From assembly GCA_035498715.1 (NCBI GenBank), contig DATJZV010000158.1, forward strand, positions 37,246 to 101,245: a DNA stretch of 64,000 nucleotides. Direction: 5' to 3'. This document shows, one piece after another, positions 53,034 through 59,837 of this stretch. The notes beneath the pieces are model-generated. The model did no database searches and had not been told where the DNA came from. It worked only from the letters and a program-made list of their open reading frames with translations. The translations under genes were made by a program, and so were the position numbers. Origin of the DNA: DASPSR01 sp035498715 (GTDB lineage Bacteria; Nitrospirota; UBA9217). Position 1 is the stretch's first letter, and every line of letters begins with the position of its first letter.

Positions 53034-53971
53034 CGCGAGTATTTCCTCTCGGCCTTTAGAAGAAAGAACTTCGATATGGCTAAGATGATGAAGCTCATCA
53101 CGAACAGTACGAGCGCCAGATAATAGAGAGAGGAAAGATATATGTCACTATCCGCCTCTGTAAACTCATTCGCAAGGCTTACAGTGATGGTAGAGGCAGC
53201 ATCAAGGAGCGATGTGGCAATCTTGTGGTTGTTGCCAAGGACAAAGGCGACGGCCATAGTCTCGCCCAGCGCTCGTCCGAGGGACAGAGCTACCCCTCCG
53301 AACACGCCCAGTTTGGAGTAAGGGAGGACAACGTTCTTCACCACTTCCCACTGCGTCGCTCCGATGGCATAGGCCGATTCCTTGACCACGGAGGGGGTCA
53401 GATTGAACGAATCACGCGCGATGCTTGCGGTAAACGGAATTATCATGATGCCGAGAATTACGCTCGCCGTCAGGAGATCGATGCCCAGAGGAGTACCCTG
53501 AAACAGGATGCCGACGAAAGGCAGTTTCCCGATAGTATTTTGGAGAGCCGGTTCGACATATTTCGACATGATGGGCGCTAGGGTGAATAGCCCCCACATG
53601 CCGTAAATGATACTAGGTATGGCAGCCAGCAGCTCTATCGCGATCCCGATAGGGCTTTTGAGAATATTCGGCGCGATTTCGGTCACGAAGACTGCGATGC
53701 CGATGGCAGTGGGAATGGCGAAGAGCAGGGCGAGGGCGGTCGTGACGAAGGTGCCGTAAATCGTGGTTGCCGCGCCAAAGATGCCTGTTACGGGGTTCCA
53801 GGTCGTTGAGGTCAAAAAATTTACGAGACCGAACTTCCTCAACGCGAGTGAAGACTCCTTGAAAAGGACCACCAGAATGCCGATTATGAAAATGATGACG
53901 GTAATGGATGCAACTGCGGTTAGAAGGGAAAAAAACAGATCATAAATATTTTTTTTAGAGGAGATGACCAA
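53030..53971 (-). CDS. pstC: Phosphate ABC transporter permease PstC
   Basis: A 313-residue permease with six helices and the PstC EAA loop KESAYAIGATQWEVVKNVV followed by GRALGETMAVAFVLGN. TTG at 53971 is the likely start because AAAGGG precedes it and it opens directly on the family N-terminus (SSKKNIYDLFFS). The open frame extends to 54061 but that part overlaps the pstS terminator hairpin. It forms the channel with PstA. Confidence 0.93.
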   Translation of the reverse strand: MVISSKKNIYDLFFSLLTAVASITVIIFIIGILVVLFKESSLALRKFGLVNFLTSTTWNPVTGIFGAATTIYGTFVTTALALLFAIPTAIGIAVFVTEIAPNILKSPIGIAIELLAAIPSIIYGMWGLFTLAPIMSKYVEPALQNTIGKLPFVGILFQGTPLGIDLLTASVILGIMIIPFTASIARDSFNLTPSVVKESAYAIGATQWEVVKNVVLPYSKLGVFGGVALSLGRALGETMAVAFVLGNNHKIATSLLDAASTITVSLANEFTEADSDIYLSSLYYLALVLFVMSFIILAISKFFLLKAERKYSR

Positions 53972-54002
53972 TGAATGGCCCTTTCTGCCCCTGCTGGGGA
54001 TA

Positions 54003-54052
54003 ATGATAAAATTAAACGGGTCGGATATAGATAGTATATATACCCGACCCGT
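54003..54052 (-). terminator. Terminator or attenuator between pstS and pstC
   Basis: A 9-bp GC-rich stem (54016-54024 with 54044-54052) with a 19-base AT loop is followed on the minus strand by TTTAATTTTATC. It lies 38 bases after the pstS stop and just before pstC. Partial termination here would make the binding protein more abundant than the permease, as is common in pst operons. Confidence 0.75.
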
Positions 54053-54089
54053 ACATTTCAACTTCTTTTTTATTGCTTATAATGCTGTT

Positions 54090-55097
54090 CTACTGTATTT
54101 CGTTCGATTTCCAGTAGGCTCCTATTTTGTCCTTCAGCGATTTCGGGAGCGGTACATAGATGAGTTCCTTGGCTTTGTTATCCCCGTTCTTGAACGCCCA
54201 GTCGTAGAATTTGACCACCTTCATGTTTGACTCTTTTTTCTCTTTTGCCAGGAGAATGAACGTGGCACCAGCGATGGGCCATGAATTTTTCCCCGGTGAA
54301 TCATTGAGCCAAAGGTAAAAATCCTGTTTTGGGTCGAAGTTGGCTGTAGCGGCGGCGTCTTCAAAACTCTCGAAGCTCGGTTCTACGAAGTTGCCGGCAT
54401 GGTTCTTGAGGACCGCATGAGCGAGTTTGTTCTGCTTCGCATAGGCGAATTCCACATAGCCGATGGAGTTTGCGGTCTGCTGAACATAGTTGGCTACGCC
54501 TTCGTTCCCTTTTCCGCCGATGCCCACTGGCCAGCTCACTGAGGTGCCGGTGCCGACCTTTTCCTTCCAGGCCGGGCACACATCGCTCAAATAATCCGAA
54601 AAGATGGCGGTCGTCCCAGAGCCGTCAGAACGATGCACAACAGTGATATCGCTGTTCGGGAGCTTGACCTTCGGGTTCAGTCCCTTGATCTTGGGATCAT
54701 TCCAGTTTTTGATTTCACCTAGGTAAATTTTGCACAAGGCTTCCGAATCGAGTCTTAATTCTCCCGCCTTTATGCCGGGGACATTGACCACCGGCACGAC
54801 GCCACCGATCACGGCGGGGAACTGGATAAGATTGTCCTTGGCGAGCTCTTCCGGCTTGAGCGGCTTGTCGGACGCGCCGAAATCCACTGTTCGCTCGGTG
54901 ATCTGCTTGATTCCGCCACCGGAGCCTATGGACTGGTAGTTCAATTTCACACTGGTAACCTTATTGTACTCATTTGCCCACGCTGAATAAACGGGATAGG
55001 GGAAGGTGGCCCCTGCGCCGTTCAGCATCTCATCAGCGAACGCTCCAGTTGAAACTGCCAATACTAGGGTTAATACGATTGCTGTCATTTTTTTCAT
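54090..55097 (-). CDS. pstS: Periplasmic phosphate-binding protein PstS
   Basis: A 335-residue binding protein. The signal peptide ends at AFA (about residue 21). The phosphate site is recognisable: GAGATFPYPVYSAW, SIGSGGGIKQI, VDFGASDKPL and HRSDGSGTT. ATG at 55097 has GAGGAGGAG upstream; the frame from 55115 begins inside that site. A PhoB-type box lies 53-90 bases upstream of the start. It is the first gene of the pst operon and should be induced under phosphate limitation. Confidence 0.96.
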   Translation of the reverse strand: MKKMTAIVLTLVLAVSTGAFADEMLNGAGATFPYPVYSAWANEYNKVTSVKLNYQSIGSGGGIKQITERTVDFGASDKPLKPEELAKDNLIQFPAVIGGVVPVVNVPGIKAGELRLDSEALCKIYLGEIKNWNDPKIKGLNPKVKLPNSDITVVHRSDGSGTTAIFSDYLSDVCPAWKEKVGTGTSVSWPVGIGGKGNEGVANYVQQTANSIGYVEFAYAKQNKLAHAVLKNHAGNFVEPSFESFEDAAATANFDPKQDFYLWLNDSPGKNSWPIAGATFILLAKEKKESNMKVVKFYDWAFKNGDNKAKELIYVPLPKSLKDKIGAYWKSNEIQ

Positions 55098-55149
55098 TTT
55101 GAATCTCCTCCTCAAAGATTTTTAACACTCACTATATACCAAGGAATTG

Positions 55150-55187
55150 TTACAAGAATATTACAATTATATTACAATTATATTAAG
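55150..55187 (-). promoter_or_regulatory. Pho box 1: four 11-bp-spaced half-sites upstream of pstS
   Basis: On the plus strand TTACA occurs at 55150, 55161 and 55172 and TTAAG at 55183, an exact 11-base period. On the coding strand this reads TTGTAAT plus four bases, repeated, like the CTGTCAT-N4 repeats of PhoB boxes. It lies directly upstream of pstS, the classic Pho-regulated gene. Confidence 0.8.
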
Positions 55188-55293
55188 CGGCATACTGTGA
55201 TTTTGCTCTTTTCTGTGACTGTACAGTATGACTCAGAAAGTTACACTTTCATCGTTTTCTGCTCTATCTCCTCAAGAATTATTATGGTGTTCG

Positions 55294-55840
55294 TTAATAG
55301 ATCAGGCCCGAGTTCAAAATCCGTTGGGACGCTGGAGTGGGGACCTGTTTCGATGTATCATTGGTCACGCTGATGGTTACTAGATGTTCACGACCACCTT
55401 GTGCTATGTGTTCCTTGCAGTGTGATTGGCCATCGATATGCCGAAATAATCTTATCTTTTGCCGAAACCAAATAATATCCTCTTTATATTTCATATGCCG
55501 GGCCGTGCTGGGTCATGAGCTGTTTCCACCGACAGGATCTCTTTAAGATAGCCATTTCTGTCGGCCACGATGATGTCATCATGGACAACGGATGATTTGC
55601 TGTCGAATGCTTTATTGGTGGCAAGATCGATCCCCTAATGCTCGTTAATGATCGGTGATTCCGTATCTGTTGCGTGTTAAGGGGATTCTTTCTATAGGCC
55701 TCGAATATGGACCGCTGAAACAGTTTGAGCAGGATTTTCACTCTTGTGACGAGCGCTGCAGGTACTTTTTCATCAACGATAGTAAGAGCACCAAGGTTGA
55801 CTGTGTTGAAGAAGATGTCTGAGACCTGCCAGATGATCAT
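55294..55840 (-). pseudogene. Frameshifted gene of unknown family
   Basis: Two minus-strand frames join naturally: 55840-55633 (starts MIIWQVSDIFFNTVNLGALT and reaches NHRSLTSIRG) and 55635-55294 (continues IDLATNKAFDSKSSVVHDD, later ARHMKYKEDIIWFRQK, ending at TAA). The shift falls at a run of four G (CCCC at 55632-55635 on the plus strand); one extra G would give a continuous protein of about 180 residues. Either this is a real deletion or a sequencing error in a homopolymer. The product was not recognised; a short acidic patch and many basic residues suggest a cytosolic regulatory protein. The flanking 55841-55966 shows nothing else clear. Confidence 0.5.
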
Positions 55841-55966
55841 GATAGGGGGAGCGCTTAGGTTTCAAGTAGTAAGCATCCCCACCGGCCGAGATTCGCTCTG
55901 AAGATTATTCTCCATGATTTTTCGATAGTCAGACCAATGGCATTCATTTTCTTTACCTCTTGCCAT

Positions 55967-57076
55967 CTACGACGCGTGGGTGACTTTATCTTTGTTTTTA
56001 TCCGGATCTTCGAGGACCGTCTTCAGTCTTTGAAAGGATACTGTAAACGTGCTCCCGACTCCAGGACCGCTAACCGCGCTGATCTTTCCGCCCATGGCTT
56101 CGATAAGGAGCTTCACGATATAGAGCCCAAGTCCCGCCCCCTTGATCTGTTCGCTCCCGACGGCTCGATAGAATTTATTGAAGATCTTGGGTGTCTCGTC
56201 TTGCAGTATCCCGCATCCCTCGTCAGTTATCGAAATGTCTACCCCGTCTAGCATTCTTTCCACGGTTATCCAAACCCTGCCGCCGTAACGATTATACTTG
56301 ACTGCATTGGAAAGCAGGTTCATCAAAACCTGTCTGATAGCAGTGCTGTTCCCTGTAATGAGCGAAGATATTTTATTCTTCAAAACTATCTCGATCTGCC
56401 TGCTTTTTGCCGTATCGCGGAAGATGTCAACCACTTCCTCGACTATGCAGCTTATATCAAGAGATTCCATAGGCAATGAACCCTTCTGATTTTCGATCCG
56501 GGAGAGGAGCGATACATCGTTAAGAAGGCTCTCAGCATGTGCGGCGGCGACATTGATCGTTCTTAGGTAATCTTGGGTTCCTTGCTTTCGGAGCCCAAGG
56601 GCGGAGAAACCGCCGATCACATTCATGGAGTTCTTCAGTTCGTGGACCAGATATTTTAAGGACGTATCCTGTTCCTGAGCTTTAGCTTGGATCATTTTGA
56701 GCGTCATTTGCCGGTCGATCAACTTCCGGATTTTGAGCATGAGTTCCCTGATGGAGAAAGGTTTTGACACATAATCATCGGCACCAAGGGTCAGGCCTTG
56801 TATGCGGGCCTCTACAGATGAGAGGGCGGTGAGCATGATTATCGGCACGGATTTCCCTTTGGCGCCACCCCTGAGTATCCGACATACTTCCCAACCATTC
56901 AGCTGCGGGAGCATGATATCCAACAAAACGACATCCGGCATCTGGCATTGGACGATCTCTAAGGCTTCTTCGCCGCTGAGCGCAACCATCACTCGATAGT
57001 TTTCTTTCTCTAGATTATAGCGAAGGAGCTCAACTACATCTTGTTCGTCCTCAACAATGAGAACCTGTTCATGCAT
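55967..57076 (-). CDS. Receiver-histidine kinase fusion (REC-HisKA-HATPase)
   Basis: A 369-residue soluble signalling protein. An N-terminal receiver domain (LIVEDEQDV, phospho-acceptor D53 in VLLDIMLPQ, K105 in VSKPFS) is followed by a kinase dimerisation helix with H145 in LVHELKNSMNVIGG, then an HATPase domain with LLSNAVKYN, DEGCGI and GAGLGLYIVK. There is no transmembrane sensor and no DNA-binding domain. It has a Pho box upstream (57140-57177) and lies two genes upstream of pstS, so it is a candidate component of phosphate signalling; receiver-kinase fusions usually act inside a phosphorelay. Confidence 0.9.
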   Translation of the reverse strand: MHEQVLIVEDEQDVVELLRYNLEKENYRVMVALSGEEALEIVQCQMPDVVLLDIMLPQLNGWEVCRILRGGAKGKSVPIIMLTALSSVEARIQGLTLGADDYVSKPFSIRELMLKIRKLIDRQMTLKMIQAKAQEQDTSLKYLVHELKNSMNVIGGFSALGLRKQGTQDYLRTINVAAAHAESLLNDVSLLSRIENQKGSLPMESLDISCIVEEVVDIFRDTAKSRQIEIVLKNKISSLITGNSTAIRQVLMNLLSNAVKYNRYGGRVWITVERMLDGVDISITDEGCGILQDETPKIFNKFYRAVGSEQIKGAGLGLYIVKLLIEAMGGKISAVSGPGVGSTFTVSFQRLKTVLEDPDKNKDKVTHAS

Positions 57077-57580
57077 AGGTGACCTGTCTTATGAAATAGA
57101 TAAATTGGCATACACGGCTTGCAGAATATTGCTATTGTGTTACAGGATTATTACGGAATTATTAAATATAGGTTACAAAAATTCCGGAACAGCCTGAACA
57201 CACTGCGGATTATGGAGGAGGGTACATTATCTAGCATTGTGTGTCCGGGCCTCTCCAGAATGGTGGTTAAGGCCCGTCATGCCCTGGTTCGCGCATTATG
57301 AAATCTTTCTGGCAATCATGAAGGAGCACTCTGCCCTCTCTGTGGTCGCACGCTTCGCAGAAGAAAACGCCTGTACTGCTCAGTTCTCTTTTCCGCAGCA
57401 AACAGAGATTCTCGGTAACGATATCGCTGAAAAGATTACAATAGAATACGATAGTACCTTCTGTTTGACTGGTGTGGTACGCAAAAGTCTTTACAACGCC
57501 TGTAATGTCATTCTCCTTATCTACAAACAGCATTATGAGTTGTATTTCGCATCGAGTCTTGATGGAAACATTGGGCGATT
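57077..57580. other. 504-base gap: Pho box plus a doubtful ORF
   Basis: The gap between the two kinase-like genes holds Pho box 2 near its downstream end. A minus-strand frame is open from 57647 to 57267 (from the Met at 57533: 88 residues, containing TIVFYCNLFSDIVTENLCLL and FFCEACDHREGRVLLHD). Its codons are not absurd, but there is no ribosome site and no recognised family, so it is not called as a gene. Confidence 0.4.
57140..57177 (-). promoter_or_regulatory. Pho box 2: four 11-bp-spaced half-sites upstream of the receiver-kinase gene
   Basis: On the plus strand TTACA at 57140, TTACG at 57151, TTAAA at 57162 and TTACA at 57173, exactly 11 bases apart. Orientation is the same as in boxes 1 and 3, and the downstream minus-strand gene starts 64 bases away at 57076. 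Confidence 0.78.
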
Positions 57581-58462
57581 TCAGTGCAGTCCATCGCAAG
57601 CACACGGCAGTTCTTTTCCCATCCGCCGGCATGATTCCGCCATGCACTCCGACGGCTCGATCGGGAGGGAAACCTCAACGATCGTTCCCTCGCCAACCTT
57701 GCTCGAAACGGTAATGCTGCCTTCCAGCAGCTTTACGAGATTCCTGATCGTTCTGAGCCCGAGCCATGATACGGCATGATCATTCTTTTCATCATGCCCG
57801 TGTATATCAGATGGTGCAAAAGCGGCGTTCATCTGCTCCGCAGTCATTCCTCTACCCGTGTCCGTGATGATAAGACTTATCCTGTACTCGTCTTTATTCA
57901 GAATCAATGCGATCCGTCCTCTATCGGTGAATTTTGAAGCATTACTGATGAGCCCCATCATGATCTTACGGACTTTTCCCGGGTCTGAAAGGATCATGAC
58001 GGATCCGGGGGACTCGACGTCCATCACTTTTACCGGTTTTTGCCCGATGCTCAGCCGTGCTGCATGAGCAATGTCCAGGAGCAGTGTTACGATATCGAAG
58101 TATTGGCAGGTTGTTGTCTCCGGATCTGTATCGAGTTTTGATAGTTCGCGAATATTGGTAAGGGAAGATGATAGGTCGCCGGCTTGGGATATTAGGAGTG
58201 CAAGGCGGTTGTGCAGGATTTCTATCTCTCCTTTTTCATATGCCACACGCATAAGTTCTGCCATGCCGAGGATCTCGTACAGAGTCAATCCTGCTTCACG
58301 AGTCGCCTTGATGATGACCGGAGATTTCAGCCAGTCCGGATTCGCAGACCCCTGTCTCATAGTATCAAGTGCCGCACCCTTTGAGTGCGAGGGTGAACAC
58401 ACCGGGGAGAGGCTCCTGTTATTCCTGAAGGACTGCGACTTATTATCCTGTGCAGTATTCAT
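57581..58462 (-). CDS. Histidine-kinase-like protein lacking the phospho-acceptor His
   Basis: A 293-residue cytosolic protein. An HATPase_c domain is clear in the C-terminal half (GLISNASKFTDRG N-box, DTGRGM G1 box, WLGLRTIRNLVKLLEG). The dimerisation helix aligns as TREAGLTLYEILGMAEL against the usual SHEIRTPLNGILGMAEL, so the phospho-acceptor His is Arg (R55). It could still bind ATP but should not autophosphorylate at the normal site. ATG at 58462 has AAGGAG 6 bases upstream. It follows the lipid genes on the same strand and may belong to their transcript. A regulatory pseudokinase is the simplest reading; the family is otherwise unknown. Confidence 0.82.
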   Translation of the reverse strand: MNTAQDNKSQSFRNNRSLSPVCSPSHSKGAALDTMRQGSANPDWLKSPVIIKATREAGLTLYEILGMAELMRVAYEKGEIEILHNRLALLISQAGDLSSSLTNIRELSKLDTDPETTTCQYFDIVTLLLDIAHAARLSIGQKPVKVMDVESPGSVMILSDPGKVRKIMMGLISNASKFTDRGRIALILNKDEYRISLIITDTGRGMTAEQMNAAFAPSDIHGHDEKNDHAVSWLGLRTIRNLVKLLEGSITVSSKVGEGTIVEVSLPIEPSECMAESCRRMGKELPCACDGLH

Positions 58463-58556
58463 GGTCATCTCCTTTACAAAGCATATCGTAATATGCTAGC
58501 TGCGACTATATCAGTATCATGAATAGAAAGTATCCCTGGAGACAGTCCTCATGAAT

Positions 58557-58691
58557 CTAGGGAAGGCTGCCGATCGTTAAAAAAAGAACTGCGCCAATCA
58601 AAAACAAAATAAGATCTGCCGTTCCGATCTCCATCGTCAAAATGGGCTGGTTCTTTACCGCGGTAAAATCACGCCTGCGATCCTTTCTCAT
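58557..58691 (-). CDS. Small single-TM membrane protein (44 residues)
   Basis: A short gene found by reading the gap between the flippase-like gene and the kinase-like gene. It starts MRKDRRRDFTAVKNQP, with a strongly basic N-terminus, and continues with one hydrophobic helix (ADLILFLIGAVLFLTIG) before the TAG. GGAGG is 9 bases before the ATG, and the ATG is only 3 bases after the stop of the upstream gene, so it is probably translationally coupled. The positive-inside pattern predicts a cytoplasmic N-terminus. No family was recognised. Confidence 0.65.
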   Translation of the reverse strand: MRKDRRRDFTAVKNQPILTMEIGTADLILFLIGAVLFLTIGSLP

Positions 58692-58694
58692 GGG

Positions 58695-59837
58695 TCAGTC
58701 CTCCCTCAGAACAATTTCTTCAGATGGCCGATGTTCCCGTTGAGGTACGGCACCCTGCTCACCGGCTGGATGTGTCTCTGCCCAGGGCTGCATTCCGAAT
58801 AGAAGTGAGAGCACTGCAGCCAGAAGCAGGAGAAAATAAAAGGTGAGAAACCGCCACCCCGCGGTCACGAGTCCGATAGTTCCGGCCGGGATAAAGGAAC
58901 GGTACATGAGAGAGAACATTACCTCGGCCCCGCCTGCCGCCCCCGGAGTGGGAACAAGGGTCATTAGCGCGAAGACAAATACTTGGAGTACCATGAAAAG
59001 GATCGGGCGGACAGGAATGCCCATGCTTGCCAGCAAAAGGGAGATAATGGAGTAACGACAGAACCATTGAAGCGAAGTCAAAGCCATGGTCACAAAAAAA
59101 ATAGATTTTCCCTCGCGGACGATACGGTGATAGGTTGCTACGAAGTTGCTATAAGCGACCCAAAATTTCCCCTTTAGCGTTGCAAGGCCCGATAGCTGCG
59201 GTTTTGCATCAGAGGATTTTATTTTCATCAGCAGGAAGGTAGCGCCGAGGCAAACGCAGATTCCTGCCAGCAGCGTCCACAGTGTCGGGTTCCCCAGCCC
59301 TGATAGGACAGTCCCGACCTGCGGCAGGTCCCATGATGATGTTATTGTCAGAGCCAACGGCACCATGACCAAGAAAAAAATTGTATCTTCAATATTTTCC
59401 ATTACGGAAAGGGACAGGGCGGTGCCGCCGCTGAACCCCCGGCGCATCAGCATCCCGATCTTCACGGCACTGCCGCCGATCAACGGCGGACTGACAGCCG
59501 CACCGAGTTCTGCCCCGATGGCAATTTTGAACACCACCGGGAAGTCTATTCTGTTTCCGAGAAACCTGCTCCACATGAGGAGCCGTAGTGAACCGGTGAA
59601 CCATGGGACGATGCTCATGAGCAGGGCAAGCGCGAAGAACATCGGGGAAAAATGGAGCACCGAAGCAAGCACTTGTTGGTCGGCTGTCATGAGATAAAAA
59701 AGGAAATTCCCGATGATGCCGATTGGTATGAGAAAGAACAGTTTTCGAAAAAGTTTGGACATCCGTTCTGGGAAGCTCAGTGGCGGTGGTGCCGTGGTAT
59801 CGTCGCCAACGTTCGCCTCGTTATGCACAAGTTGCAT
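58695..59837 (-). CDS. Flippase-like membrane protein (UPF0104 / LPG synthase TM family)
   Basis: A 380-residue integral membrane protein with about eight helices. It has the COG0392 signatures: GAAVSPPLIGGSAVKIGML in the middle and TLVPTPGAAGGAEVMF near the C-terminus. This family matches the membrane half of lysylphosphatidylglycerol synthase MprF, which translocates lipids across the membrane. The cytosolic synthase half is absent, so it may only flip lipids. The start overlaps the OlsF-like gene by 17 bases. In this operon it is a candidate for moving the ornithine-type or glycolipid product. The last 35 residues are hydrophilic. Confidence 0.87.
   Translation of the reverse strand: MQLVHNEANVGDDTTAPPPLSFPERMSKLFRKLFFLIPIGIIGNFLFYLMTADQQVLASVLHFSPMFFALALLMSIVPWFTGSLRLLMWSRFLGNRIDFPVVFKIAIGAELGAAVSPPLIGGSAVKIGMLMRRGFSGGTALSLSVMENIEDTIFFLVMVPLALTITSSWDLPQVGTVLSGLGNPTLWTLLAGICVCLGATFLLMKIKSSDAKPQLSGLATLKGKFWVAYSNFVATYHRIVREGKSIFFVTMALTSLQWFCRYSIISLLLASMGIPVRPILFMVLQVFVFALMTLVPTPGAAGGAEVMFSLMYRSFIPAGTIGLVTAGWRFLTFYFLLLLAAVLSLLFGMQPWAETHPAGEQGAVPQREHRPSEEIVLRED

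Noticed and set aside
57267..57647. 126-codon minus-strand frame in the gap upstream of Pho box 2
   Set aside because: Its first part overlaps the kinase-like gene, no ribosome site precedes any Met, and no family was recognised; mentioned in the gap entry only.
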